Shown: positions 32,957 to 42,049, counted from the first letter of the stretch. The stretch: 64,000 bases of DNA from [Pasteurella] mairii (GCA_900454475.1 UGSS01000002.1:1817605-1881604); one strand, 5' to 3'. The notes: generated by a model from the sequence alone, not told the origin. Program-made: numbers and translations.

Positions 32957-33619
32957 TTATTCAATAAATTTTACAATATCGTTAAAATCTTTACGTGCTT
33001 TTGGTTTAATCTCTTTATCGCGATAACCGAAAGTACACATCACCGAGATCCCCCATTCATTTGCATCAAATAGCCCTTCATCAGCAAGAATTTGATTTAC
33101 TTTTTGATAATCAAACCCTTCGATCGGGCAAGAATCCACACCAATCAATGCCGCGCCAGTCATCATGTTGGCGAGGGCAATATAGGTTTGCTTGCTACAC
33201 CAATCAAATAACGCACGTTCGTCGTCCAATATTTGCATATCGCTGGATTGAAAATCTTGATATTTCGCCAAGGTTTTTTCAATGGCGTCAGGCTCAGTTA
33301 CACCGCGACGCTTAATACCATCCAACATAAACGGGCTATCATAACGCGCCTTTTTCTTAGCAAGCAAAACCACAATATGGCTTGCACTTTCCATGGTTCG
33401 AATGCCCCAGCAATAAGGTTTGATTTTTTTGCGTAACTCGGCATTTTGTAACACCAAAAATTGCCAAGGTTCTGACCCTACAGAACTTGGGCTTAAACGC
33501 CCCAACTCCAAAATATAACGAAAATCATCAGCAGGAATTTTTTTCTCCGCATCATAAGAACGTGTAGAAGCACGATAATGAAAGGCGCTGAGAACGTCAT
33601 CTTTATTAAAAAATTGCAT
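32957..33619 (-). CDS. Nitroreductase family NAD(P)H oxidoreductase
   Basis: The 220-residue flavoprotein starts FNKDDVLSAFHYRASTRSYD, with the FMN-phosphate-binding R-S-R-like pattern (RASTRSYD), GRLSPSSVGSEPWQFLVLQN and a C-terminal GYRDKE. It resembles NfsB-type reductases and the H. influenzae protein HI1278. It probably reduces nitro compounds or quinones with FMN. Downstream lies only the YczE-like gene on the other strand. Confidence 0.85.
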   Translation of the reverse strand: MQFFNKDDVLSAFHYRASTRSYDAEKKIPADDFRYILELGRLSPSSVGSEPWQFLVLQNAELRKKIKPYCWGIRTMESASHIVVLLAKKKARYDSPFMLDGIKRRGVTEPDAIEKTLAKYQDFQSSDMQILDDERALFDWCSKQTYIALANMMTGAALIGVDSCPIEGFDYQKVNQILADEGLFDANEWGISVMCTFGYRDKEIKPKARKDFNDIVKFIE

Positions 33620-34080
33620 AATTATCCTCTATTTATTTAAAAGTTAATCTTATTTACATAATCCTCGTTGATATTAACGCGGTACAAACCGCATTTCGCT
33701 ACTGTCGCTAGCATTTTGTTAATGCTACACTCTCCTAACACATGATCCCCTAACGCCACTATTTGCTAATATCCAACACACCTGCCCCCTGCAAAACAAC
33801 CACATTAGTCACCTCCATAATAATCCTCGCGCCCACAGTGTGGCTAGTGTAATACACCAAATTAATCATTCGGTATACCATCAATAACACACTAGCAGCA
33901 TCATACACAATTTTTCAATTCCAAATTTTTAAGCTGAACCGAAGTCAATAATTTACAAAATTTTGCCATATTAATTATTCCATAATGAAAACACGAAAGT
34001 AGCGACTATGCAAAAAAATTCTATTATGCTTTCAAATTGATTATTTTGATAGTTAGGTATAATGATATTAGAAACCTAAA
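33620..34080. other. Gene-free stretch
   Basis: I see no intact frame, RNA gene or clear repeat here. Stops are frequent in all frames. The stretch precedes a decayed LysR gene and may be old decayed coding DNA. Confidence 0.4.
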
Positions 34081-34832
34081 CCTACTCAAAGCCTTGTCAT
34101 TCTGCTGGATAAATGCAATGTTAGCTGGACAGTGCAACAACTCGCTATTGCTTAGTCAGCAATAAGGGGAATTTTAAAACACTTGCAGGCAAGTTTCCAA
34201 AACAACTACCTGTGCGGATACCCCATAGGATACAACCGACAGAGCGCACGTTGCAATTTGGTAAAATCGCTAAAGAAGTGTCACAAAATATCAATATCAT
34301 ACTCCAGCCGCCACAATTAGTGCCGGAAAAGTGAACTTAACCGTGGGCATTGGCGCTATATGGATGATATCCAACAAATTATTGCCTTACCGCTGATTTT
34401 GCAATCAAGACGGGCGTCTCATGTAAAAGCCGCCTTGCTGCCAACCCAAGGACAATCGATTAAGAGTTTTTTTGACCAAAACAAAATGGATTTAGCACTG
34501 GTCAGTCAAGGACATTTAACCGCCGATATGCACCAACCCAATTATATGAAGAACGCTATGTTTGCGCCATGAGCAAAACGCATCCAATGGCAAATCAACC
34601 GCTCGCGCTGGATCAATTTTGCCAATTGCCCTTTGCCATGCTGTCTTATAACGTAGTTGCGGTCTTGCCCGAACATCTGGCTAAAACCCTGCCGAATGTC
34701 CATTTGCAATCGCCACCGATTGAAGTCAAAGAATTTACTATGATGATGGCATGGCATGAACGCACGGAGCAAGATATTGCTCATCAGTGGATCCAAAAAA
34801 CCTTGCTTGAAGTAGTCAAACGCGTGAAATGA
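34081..34832 (+). pseudogene. Decayed LysR-family transcriptional regulator
   Basis: Fragments of a LysR protein lie in order but in different frames. RIPHRIQPTERTLQFGKIAK (near 34217) is the linker after the helix-turn-helix, a stop follows at NIILQPPQLVPEK, then LPLILQSRRASHVKAALLPT and MDLALVSQGHL (effector domain). ERYVCAMSKTHPMANQPLAL continues in another frame, to the stop at 34830-34832. Several stops and frameshifts make it nonfunctional. Its end coincides with the left island repeat. Confidence 0.7.
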
Positions 34833-34857
34833 CGGTATTATGTAGCAGTTACACAAA
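34832..34857 (+). repeat. Left copy of 26-bp island inverted repeat
   Basis: The sequence beginning ACGGTATTATGTAGCAGTTA matches the reverse complement of 41133-41158 at 25 of 26 positions. The two copies point toward each other and bound a 6.3-kb segment. They may be ends of an insertion sequence that carried or flanked the island. Confidence 0.75.
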
Positions 34858-34879
34858 GACTTAACTGATTGAAAACCTT

Positions 34880-34917
34880 AAAATCCCTGTTGAAATTTAC
34901 TTCAACAGGGATTTTTT
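34880..34917 (+). terminator. Strong hairpin terminator
   Basis: AAAATCCCTGTTGAA and TTCAACAGGGATTTT form a 15-bp perfect stem with loop ATTTAC, followed by TT. It now serves no intact upstream gene. Confidence 0.8.
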
Positions 34918-35348
34918 CTATTATGGCACAAAAATTATCCAAGCAAGAGTTAATTGAGCGATTATTAACTTTAAAGGAAAAACAAGAAATCTTAATGATT
35001 TAACGCAGGAAATAAATGAACTAACCTTATCCTTTATGCCTAAAGCCTAAATCCTCTTCGTTAATTACGATGACCTTAATTGCAAAAGTTTTAGGAGAAT
35101 ATAATGATTGGTTGACTTGTGATGAAATTGTAGAACAAGAACTTGAATTGTAAGGCAATGACAGTTTGTTAATATGGGTGATGCGGGCTATCTTGATGGG
35201 TGAAAGCGTGCGAGTTTTGCTGGTTAAGAGAAAATGAGATGCCATATTGCGGTTATATTTTGATTAAATTAGAGTATGAAACATAATTCATATTGATTGC
35301 ACATGACATATCACAATCATTCACTTTTAACAAGAGGAATATGAAATA
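34918..35348. other. Decayed stretch with a 26-codon frame
   Basis: A 26-residue frame at 34923-35003 (MAQKLSKQELIERLLTLKEK...) is followed by fragments such as GEYNDWLTCDEIVEQELEL and LLIWVMRAILMGESVRVLL in other frames. These look like pieces of one broken accessory gene. I do not recognise the family. Confidence 0.25.
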
Positions 35349-35570
35349 ATGCGCATATCAGACAGACTAAAACAAATTTTAGGAGTAAAAGGCATGAGCA
35401 TAAAAGAGTTTTCAGAACTGACGGGAATATCTTATCGTTCAGCGATGAACTATCTTAACGAAAGGAGATATCCAAATGTAGAAGGATTGGTGAAAATTCA
35501 CAAAGCATTAGGAATTGGTATTACTTGGTTATTAACTGGTAAAGGTGTAATGTTTCAATCAACTATGTAA
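35349..35570 (+). CDS. Small XRE/Cro-type HTH regulator
   Basis: The 73-residue protein is almost entirely one helix-turn-helix domain: SIKEFSELTGISYRSAMNYL is the HTH, followed by GLVKIHKALGIGITWLLTGK, a common end for phage-type repressors. A ribosome site (AGAGG) precedes it. It faces the restriction-modification operon tail to tail. It could be a controller of that operon, but it is not placed like a classical C protein, and a phage origin is as likely. Confidence 0.7.
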   Translation: MRISDRLKQILGVKGMSIKEFSELTGISYRSAMNYLNERRYPNVEGLVKIHKALGIGITWLLTGKGVMFQSTM

Positions 35571-35580
35571 AGAACGTGAT

Positions 35581-35685
35581 ATGTCTAACCAAGAAGAAAG
35601 GCTACTAGCTGATTATCGTTCAATGCCTGAAAATTTAAAAAAAGCCTTCGCAATTTCTTTTAGCAAAATCTTAAAAACTCTATAA
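35581..35685 (+). CDS. 34-residue frame after the HTH gene
   Basis: The frame MSNQEERLLADYRSMPENLK and on to KTL ends at 35685. It lies 10 bp after the HTH stop in another frame. Its sequence resembles the C-terminal tail of small HTH regulators (E-x-LL-x-x-YR-x-M), so it may be the displaced tail of the same protein after a frameshift, or a tiny companion gene. Confidence 0.35.
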   Translation: MSNQEERLLADYRSMPENLKKAFAISFSKILKTL

Positions 35686-35709
35686 ATTATTGTATGTTCT
35701 AAACTAAAA

Positions 35710-35835
35710 GCTGTCTGAATATTTATGGGTGTAATAGACAAAACAGTTGCTGATATTTAAAGAAAATAAATATTAGCAACTATTTTGTCCACTTGACATA
35801 GTTTTGACGAATCAGCAACTATTTAGTCAGACAGC
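35710..35835. repeat. Nested inverted-repeat (MITE-like) element
   Basis: The outer ends GCTGTCTGA (35710-35718) and TCAGACAGC (35827-35835) are perfect inverted repeats. Inside, 35737-35759 and 35767-35789 form 23-bp arms with two mismatches. The core GCAACTATTT occurs again directly before the right end. The element lies between the HTH genes and the Z1 gene and may act as a terminator or be a small mobile element. Confidence 0.6.
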
Positions 35836-35841
35836 ATTCTT

Positions 35842-37734
35842 TTATTTTAATCCCCAATAAACTAGTCCTTTATGTGGTAACTTAATATTTGGTAGCCAAA
35901 AATCATTTCCTAGCCAACCTTTATTCTCATTACCAACTACTAAATATAATGTTAAGAATAAATCATCAGGGTATTTATCACCCAATTTACGATCGTCTTC
36001 AGAAAGCATTGTTCCCGTTGCTCTGCCGATTTTCCTACCTTGTTTGATTAAGGTATAAATTTTAAAACTAGGACGCTGAGTTTGTAGAGCTTGAATACTA
36101 GAAATAAATTTCTCTTTATCCCAATCGTCAGGTTGATAATTACCTAATTTATCCAAAAGTAAGAATAACGTTTCAGCATCAATTTGATACAAATCCTCCT
36201 TAATTTTAGGTTGCACAACTAGCTTTGATAGTAAACTATTAACAGTTAAGAGATTATCTTCGTTTGGCTTAAATGGAAAATAATTTACACCACCAACAAG
36301 TTGATTGACAGCATCGGATTTCAGAACATTTTTACGTGTTGGGTTGATATTTTTCGGATAAATAATTTGTACACTGCCGTTTAATTGCTTGGCTTGTTCA
36401 AGAATTAAATTATTTGCTTGATTAAGCGATACAAAAAATTTATATACATCCATTGGCATATAAAGCCTTAACAGAGATGTATTACGATCATAACCAAAAA
36501 TGCGAGAATGCTGCCAAAAAGTATCTGCATTTGGCTTTTTGGATGTACGACTATAATAAACTGTTTGTAATTTGGGAATGGTTAAACCACGTCCAATAAC
36601 ATTACCACCAATAATGATATTAAAACCTTTTTCCCAGTCAAAGTCGGTTTCTGTTTTGGAATTTAAAACTACCACATTGATACGCTTTTCCTGCAAAAGT
36701 TCTGTCAGTTTTTCATAGATTTCTTCAAAATGATGAATATCAGGCTTGGTTTGCTGCAAATCTTGATAACTTTCTTTGAAACTCTCAGCAAAATTTTCAT
36801 CATTATTAACTGCTTGCACCAAGTCATTTAAACAAGATTTAATTTTATCTGCAAATGCTTTGTGATCTTGAATTTTATAACTTGGGTGTAAAGCAAAATT
36901 ACAGTTAATTTTATTACATAAATCAAATTCTGCACAAGTAATCAGAAATGATTGTAACGCCCGTTTAACACCATCAGGAATATCGCCACTATCATCTTTA
37001 ATTTCATCTAATTCGGTGTCAATCGCTCGAAAAATATAACTTGGTGGATCGGAAAAAACAAAATTTCCACCAATATATTTTTCACCTGGTTCAAAAAAAT
37101 GAACAAAATCAGGCTGCCAATTAGACTCCAAGTGCTGCAATAATAAGGATTGAGGCGTTGCCGTTAATTGAATAAATAAACTTTGACAACAGCTATTTTT
37201 GATTTCATTTAATAATTTATTGATTGTACTAGCATCTTTATTATGCTTATTTACATTCGTATTAAGACTTGCAGCATCAGCTTCGTCATCTACAATAACT
37301 AACGGATAGCCTTTTAAATTTTCTTGGCTTTTAAATAAGTTTCGCCAACGTTTTAACACACTAGCATTTTTCTTGATAACCACTAAAATTGGGCTATTTG
37401 CTTTCATTACTTGGGTAAAACTTTTGTCATCATCTTCTGATAAGACGATAAATTTATCCAAACTTGCTTTAGCTCGTTTTACGGTTTGCTGCTGTAAATC
37501 GACACTATCAGTAGTCAGATAAAAGAAAATTTTATGATCGCCATCGTCAGCCAATGCACTTAATACGCCTAACACTTGGGCAGTTTTACCACTTTGCACA
37601 TTACCTAATAATAAAGCATTTTGGGCTTTTTTTAGCTCAGTTTGAGCTAATTTATCCATAAACCCTGAAACGGTATTTTTTACAGAATCTGCTAATTCAG
37701 GCGGTGTAAGTCGATTTAAATAGGTTTGCAGCAT
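35842..37734 (-). CDS. Z1-domain P-loop protein of a restriction-modification system
   Basis: The 630-residue protein has a Walker A GNVQSGKT (44-51), a Walker B VIVDDEAD (146-153), a TATPQ motif (191-195) and a late QHSRIFGYDR, giving a superfamily 2 helicase-like core. This fits the Z1 domain, described by Aravind's group near C5 methyltransferases and MORC ATPases. It directly abuts the PLD-like nuclease gene (TAAATG), so the operon order is methyltransferase, nuclease, Z1. It probably supplies ATP-driven DNA handling to restriction. No MORC ATPase or DUF4420 partner is present here. Confidence 0.82.
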   Translation of the reverse strand: MLQTYLNRLTPPELADSVKNTVSGFMDKLAQTELKKAQNALLLGNVQSGKTAQVLGVLSALADDGDHKIFFYLTTDSVDLQQQTVKRAKASLDKFIVLSEDDDKSFTQVMKANSPILVVIKKNASVLKRWRNLFKSQENLKGYPLVIVDDEADAASLNTNVNKHNKDASTINKLLNEIKNSCCQSLFIQLTATPQSLLLQHLESNWQPDFVHFFEPGEKYIGGNFVFSDPPSYIFRAIDTELDEIKDDSGDIPDGVKRALQSFLITCAEFDLCNKINCNFALHPSYKIQDHKAFADKIKSCLNDLVQAVNNDENFAESFKESYQDLQQTKPDIHHFEEIYEKLTELLQEKRINVVVLNSKTETDFDWEKGFNIIIGGNVIGRGLTIPKLQTVYYSRTSKKPNADTFWQHSRIFGYDRNTSLLRLYMPMDVYKFFVSLNQANNLILEQAKQLNGSVQIIYPKNINPTRKNVLKSDAVNQLVGGVNYFPFKPNEDNLLTVNSLLSKLVVQPKIKEDLYQIDAETLFLLLDKLGNYQPDDWDKEKFISSIQALQTQRPSFKIYTLIKQGRKIGRATGTMLSEDDRKLGDKYPDDLFLTLYLVVGNENKGWLGNDFWLPNIKLPHKGLVYWGLK

Positions 37735-38772
37735 TTAGTCTTTCCCCCTAAATGAAAGTAACCAAATATCGGGGTTATCTGTTGACCGAAATTCAAAATG
37801 ATCGTTACCGTATTTGCGTAGGGTTTCTTCGGTAATCATTTCTCCTGTTTTTAAACAGTTGGCACTTTCTAATCTGCCTTTGATCCATTTTCCTAATGTT
37901 TTAAGATCGTATTCTGAACGAAAATTTTTAGAATAATCACCTGATGTTTTACATTTAAACTTCCAGCCATCATCAGTAATTACAGTAAATGACTTATGAT
38001 AAGGATAGCCTTGTTGTTGTGTAATATCTTTCGAAATAATAAGCTCTACTTCATACCAAGGTCTTGGCTTGATAAAGCCTCGCTGATCTTTTCGCCCTTT
38101 TCCAAAGAAAACATTTAAATTACTGCTTTTTTCCGTTTTAGCTTGAATATGGAATTGATAAATTGATGTTTGCAGAAATAATTGTGCAACATCAGTTGCA
38201 TTGACCTTGCTTACACCTAAGCAATTTTCTAAATGGCTATTGTGTTCTTTGAATTTATTTGGCGTTTCAACTTCACTAATAGATTTTCCTAGTTTATTAA
38301 TTGTGCTTTGAATATCTGTTTGTAGGCTTAATGCCCTGCTTCCGCTTAGATGCAGCATTGTTTCATAAGTGCGTTCTGTGCTATCCCAAAAACAAGTCAA
38401 ATTTGCCGAACCAATTAATCCGTCAATCTGTTTTCCATTTTTAAAGGAATACATTTTTCCATGGAATTTAACAAAGGGAGAAATAAAAACAGAGCCACGT
38501 TTTTCTTCATATAAAAATTGATTAAGCTCACAAAGGCTATCATATTGTGGGCGAGTAAAGCCTTCTAGATAGTGCATCCCAACCAAAAGGTCTAGCTTTT
38601 TTAATTTAGAATTATGTTCAATAATTTTATGTAATTCTTTAATGGCATCATTAGAAACATAACCTGTAGCCATCATTACTTCATCAGCAGATTTAAATAA
38701 ATCCATCCAAACTTTATTTAGTGAATGATCTGTAATTTTGGCTTGAGCGATATTAGAAAAAACAGTATTCAT
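37735..38772 (-). CDS. NgoFVII-family (PLD-like) restriction endonuclease
   Basis: The 345-residue protein holds one phospholipase-D type motif: H104-G-K106 in [12 protein letters not shown] followed by GLIGSANLT (121-126). A single HKD-like motif implies a dimer with one shared active site, as in BfiI-type nucleases. Metal-independent DNA cleavage is therefore expected. The C-terminal half probably binds DNA. The overall pattern fits the NgoFVII family, whose founding enzyme recognises GCSGC; the site here is unknown. It overlaps the methyltransferase stop by four bases. Confidence 0.78.
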   Translation of the reverse strand: MNTVFSNIAQAKITDHSLNKVWMDLFKSADEVMMATGYVSNDAIKELHKIIEHNSKLKKLDLLVGMHYLEGFTRPQYDSLCELNQFLYEEKRGSVFISPFVKFHGKMYSFKNGKQIDGLIGSANLTCFWDSTERTYETMLHLSGSRALSLQTDIQSTINKLGKSISEVETPNKFKEHNSHLENCLGVSKVNATDVAQLFLQTSIYQFHIQAKTEKSSNLNVFFGKGRKDQRGFIKPRPWYEVELIISKDITQQQGYPYHKSFTVITDDGWKFKCKTSGDYSKNFRSEYDLKTLGKWIKGRLESANCLKTGEMITEETLRKYGNDHFEFRSTDNPDIWLLSFRGKD

Positions 38773-39890
38773 CGTTTTCCCCCACGAATATTATTTAGGC
38801 GATCTTGGAAAATTTTAGCTTTTTCTGCTTCCAATTTTTCGTGCAAATCCACTTTTTCATAATTGTCAGAGAAAATCGGCAAAATTGCTTTTGCAAGTTC
38901 TACTACGCCTTGCGGTGGAACAGCATTGCCAATTTGACGACGCACTTCGGTAGTTGAACCGATAAATTCAAAATTATCTGGGAAACTTTGTAACCTTGCT
39001 CGCTCACGGTTGGTAAAGGCTCTTGGTTCAGGAAAATGATAGCCCCAAGTGCCACCACCGCCAGCTGCAATAATAGTTTTTGACGGTTCATCTCTGTGCA
39101 TACGGCGATAAACATGGCTAATCATTCCTTTCACATACAAAGGATGATCTTTCGGAATGTCGGTAAAATTCCCACCTTCGGGAATAAGTGACAACATTTG
39201 GCGCGTTTTATCACTAATTTTCATTAGCTCATTATTCATCGCATCGTTTGGAATATTTGAAACAGCTTGACCTGCGGTAACGTAAGGTTTTAGTCCATTT
39301 TCACCGCTTGCATTATGCGTTGGCATTGGGTGCTGGAAGTCAAAGCCAGTATCTAAACGTACGCCAACAATCAGTACACGTTCACGAAATTGTGGTACGC
39401 CAAATTCGGCAAAATTATACAACTTCGCCTGAACGTAATAACCGCAGCTTTCAAAATCTGTAATAATTTGTTGAATGGCTTTTTTCTTATTTGCTGTAAG
39501 CAAACCTTTCACATTTTCTGCTACAAATACTTTAGGTTTTTTGGCGTTTACAAACCGCAAAAAGCTTTTGTAAAGATTGCCACGCTCACCGTCTAAGCCA
39601 GGTTGTTTCCAAATCATAGAAAAATCTTGACAAGGGAAACCGCCAAGAATGATGTCGCAGTTAGGAATAGACAGATCGTTCGGGTCAATCTGTTCAATAT
39701 CGCCTTCAATAATTACATCACCAATATTTTTACGGAAACTTTCGCACGCCCAATGAGAAAAGTCGTTTGCCCAAACGGTTTCATAACCAGCTTGGTGAAA
39801 GCCAAGATCCAAACCACCACAACCTGAAAAAAGAGAAAGGATTTTTGGTTTTGATTGTATGCCAAATAAAGAGAGTTGATTAGATTGCAT
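38769..39890 (-). CDS. DNA C5-cytosine methyltransferase
   Basis: The 373-residue enzyme has all main C5 motifs: [11 protein letters not shown] (21-30), [11 protein letters not shown] with catalytic Cys87, VI ENVKG (125-129), VIII QFRERV (167-172) and [10 protein letters not shown] (318-326). The variable target-recognition part lies between VIII and X. The ATG at 39890 has a good GGGAG site that overlaps the end of an upstream frame through the CAACG tract. It is the first gene of a tight three-gene operon and would protect the host from the nuclease. Confidence 0.95.
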   Translation of the reverse strand: MQSNQLSLFGIQSKPKILSLFSGCGGLDLGFHQAGYETVWANDFSHWACESFRKNIGDVIIEGDIEQIDPNDLSIPNCDIILGGFPCQDFSMIWKQPGLDGERGNLYKSFLRFVNAKKPKVFVAENVKGLLTANKKKAIQQIITDFESCGYYVQAKLYNFAEFGVPQFRERVLIVGVRLDTGFDFQHPMPTHNASGENGLKPYVTAGQAVSNIPNDAMNNELMKISDKTRQMLSLIPEGGNFTDIPKDHPLYVKGMISHVYRRMHRDEPSKTIIAAGGGGTWGYHFPEPRAFTNRERARLQSFPDNFEFIGSTTEVRRQIGNAVPPQGVVELAKAILPIFSDNYEKVDLHEKLEAEKAKIFQDRLNNIRGGKR

Positions 39891-39896
39891 AGGATT

Positions 39897-40199
39897 TTAC
39901 TCCCATACAAAAAGTTGAGAAAATTCTTTGAACGAATTTTTGTAAAGGGCTATGCTGTCGCAACGCAACGCAACGCAACGCAACGCAACGCAACGCAACG
40001 CAACGCAACGCAACGCAACGCAACGCAACGCAACGCAACGCAACGCAACGCAACGCAACGCAACGCAACGCAACGCAACGCAACGCAACGCAACGCAACG
40101 CAACGCAACGCAACGCAACGCAACGCAACGCAACGCAACGCAACGCAACGCAACGCAACGCAAATGTTGTAATATTTGAATCAATGATGTCAAGAGCAT
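39897..40199 (-). CDS. Possible leader frame through the pentamer tract
   Basis: Starting at ATG 40199 the frame reads MLLTSLIQILQHLR, then repeats of CVALR encoded by the tract, then a short tail ending FVWE with TAA at 39897-39899. The stop lies 6 nt before the methyltransferase ATG in the same phase and overlaps its Shine-Dalgarno (GGGAG). That layout suits stop-and-restart coupling. The leader ATG has no clear Shine-Dalgarno of its own, so its translation is unproven. It may be just a by-product of the stop-free repeat. Confidence 0.35.
   Translation of the reverse strand: MLLTSLIQILQHLRCVALRCVALRCVALRCVALRCVALRCVALRCVALRCVALRCVALRCVALRCVALRCVALRCVALRCDSIALYKNSFKEFSQLFVWE
39961..40160 (+). 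repeat. (CAACG)40 pentanucleotide simple-sequence repeat
   Basis: Forty perfect CAACG units occupy 200 bp, with partial units on both sides extending period 5 from 39959 to 40163. No interruption is seen. The tract is stop-free in all six frames. Such long perfect repeats mutate by slipped-strand pairing and are the hallmark of phase-variable loci in Pasteurellaceae and Neisseria. Confidence 0.97.
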
Positions 40200-40546
40200 T
40201 TTAAGTTATAACAAGATAAAAATTTCCTAATTTTAGACGAGATTATGCCACAAAAACATAAATATGTCGCTATTAATACGAAAAAATTGAATATGCTGTT
40301 TTTTTAATTTAAATAGATGGTAACTCGCTTTAAATCGATGACTTATACATCAATTAAACGACAATAATGAGGTTTTGGTCGGAGAAGTTCGTCTAGGACG
40401 ATTTGAGCCGACTTGAGAATTCAGGTAGGCAATTTTTATGTCTAGTGCTGTAGCTTTAACTACATTGTACACATAAGGAATACTCACGGTTTATTACTTA
40501 CATGCTATCTAAATAAGCAACTCAGCAATGGGTTACTTTTTTATTT

Positions 40547-40923
40547 GACAGAAAAATAAATCAGAAATCATATAGCTATCAAGGGATTAACAATAATCTA
40601 GCAGAATCTTCCAGCGCCAGATTCCGTGGTTTACATCATGGTGTTCATCATAAATGCGACAAAAAATACACCCTACATTATGCGAACCAAGCCACCTTTA
40701 TGTCGGATAACCGCCGTAAATCCAATAGTGATATCTAGCGATATACCTTAAACGTTGCTTATGGGGATTACCATTAAGGGAATGGGTAGGTTATTGGCTG
40801 GGAAATCGCCGATACGGTGAGCTTATCGGTATGACAGCATTTAGTCCCGAAGAAATTTCCCAAACTCACTTCAAGAATCTCAATGATATGATGAAGTACG
40901 AGCAGGAATTACTTGCAGCTTAA
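40547..40923 (+). pseudogene. Decayed IS1595-like (ISXO2-type) transposase
   Basis: One frame reads SARFRGLHHGVHHKCDKKYT then NQATFMSDNRRKSNSDI and a stop. Another, ending at 40923, reads REWVGYWLGNRRYGELIGMT. Together they resemble the C-terminal region of ISXO2-type transposases (ExN-RR-SN and GYWQ patterns). Stops and frame changes show decay. It lies inside the island, about 200 bp from its right-hand inverted repeat. Confidence 0.45.
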
Positions 40924-41062
40924 CTTTTAACCGCAAAATAAAATTCAGATTCGTATCAGGGAAAATGGCTTACCTTTTGGCAAGGTAGCGCGGATTCGCT
41001 ACATTTGTGGTAAGGAAATTTTGTGTAATATGTGGGAAATCGGTTAAAATCCGATAAAAGAA

Positions 41063-41096
41063 ATGCCCTTAACTCTTCTTTTGAAGTTAAGGGCAT
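41063..41096. repeat. 12-bp hairpin near the island's right end
   Basis: ATGCCCTTAACT and AGTTAAGGGCAT pair perfectly around a 10-nt loop. No long T run follows, so it is a weak terminator candidate or part of a mobile element end. Confidence 0.5.
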
Positions 41097-41132
41097 CGGA
41101 AATTTTACTGCGGTTAAGATTGAATCTCGGGT

Positions 41133-41158
41133 TTTGTGCAACTGCTACATAATACCGT
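41133..41158 (-). repeat. Right copy of 26-bp island inverted repeat
   Basis: TTTGTGCAACTGCTACATAA and the next six bases are the reverse complement of 34832-34857 with one difference. It marks the right border of the accessory island; lgtF-like housekeeping surface genes follow. Confidence 0.75.
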
Positions 41159-41281
41159 GAAATAACGCATTTTCATCCACTTTTTTCAGAGTTTGCGGCA
41201 AAAAGTGCGGTCAATTTTTCTTGTTTTTTTTCATGGTAAATTTGGTACACTAAGCAAAATTTATTACATAAGGATAACAAT

Positions 41282-42049
41282 ATGCCAACCATCAGTGTGG
41301 CGATGATCGTCAAAAACGAAGAACACGAATTAGCACAATGTTTAGATTCGGTGAAAGACTGGGTGGACGAAATCATCATTTTAGATTCAGGCAGTACAGA
41401 TAATACGCCGGAAATTGCCCGACAATACGGTGCAAAATTTTATCAGCATACCGATTGGCAAGGCTTTGGTCGCCAACGCCAAATTGCGCAACAATATGTG
41501 ACCTGTGATTATGTCTTGTGGCTTGATGCGGACGAACGCGTCAGCGACAAATTGCGTCAATCAATTCAAGCGGCGGTCAATGCCAATTTAGATAATACTG
41601 CCTATCAAATTTGTCGTTTAAGTGAAGCGTTCAGCAAACAAATTCGCCATTCCGGTTGGTATCCGGATTATGTGTTACGCCTCTATAAAACGCAATCCGC
41701 ACAATATGGCGACGAATTAGTGCATGAAAAAGTTCATCTGACGCCGAATACTACAGTCAAAAAATTAGACGGAGATTTGTATCATTACACTTATAAAACG
41801 GTGCATCAATATTTATCCAAAGTGGCGCACTACAGCAAAGCTTGGGCAGAACAAAAAGCCGCTAAAGGCAAAAAAACCAGCGTAATCCAATGTATCACCC
41901 ATTCTCTCGGTTGTTTTGTACGGATGTATATTTTGCGCGCGGGTTTTCTTGATGGCAAACAAGGCTTTATTCTCGCGGTATTATCGGCATTTTCGGTGTT
42001 CGCCAAATATGCCAATTTATGGATTTTAAATTTAAAAAACAGAGGCTAA
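41282..42049 (+). CDS. lgtF: LgtF/WaaE-type family 2 glycosyltransferase
   Basis: The 255-residue protein has a GT2 start ([20 protein letters not shown]), the DSGSTDNT motif and LWLDADERV with the catalytic DxD. The later [11 protein letters not shown] is typical of KdtX/LgtF enzymes. In Haemophilus, LgtF adds glucose to the first heptose of the lipooligosaccharide inner core. The next gene is another glycosyltransferase, giving a small LOS cluster. The acceptor is inferred from family. Confidence 0.8.
   Translation: MPTISVAMIVKNEEHELAQCLDSVKDWVDEIIILDSGSTDNTPEIARQYGAKFYQHTDWQGFGRQRQIAQQYVTCDYVLWLDADERVSDKLRQSIQAAVNANLDNTAYQICRLSEAFSKQIRHSGWYPDYVLRLYKTQSAQYGDELVHEKVHLTPNTTVKKLDGDLYHYTYKTVHQYLSKVAHYSKAWAEQKAAKGKKTSVIQCITHSLGCFVRMYILRAGFLDGKQGFILAVLSAFSVFAKYANLWILNLKNRG

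Noticed and set aside
33640-34080. Faint autotransporter-like residues on the minus strand
   Set aside because: Only a few residues looked familiar and stops are frequent; not enough to support a call.
39961-40160. Possible CRISPR array
   Set aside because: It is a pure 5-bp tandem repeat with no spacers. No direct-repeat/spacer array was found in the window, although a cas10 start is present.
39876-40172. Plus-strand frame with TQRNA repeats through the pentamer tract
   Set aside because: The tract is stop-free in every frame, so long open frames arise by chance; this one runs against the operon and has no ribosome site or homology.
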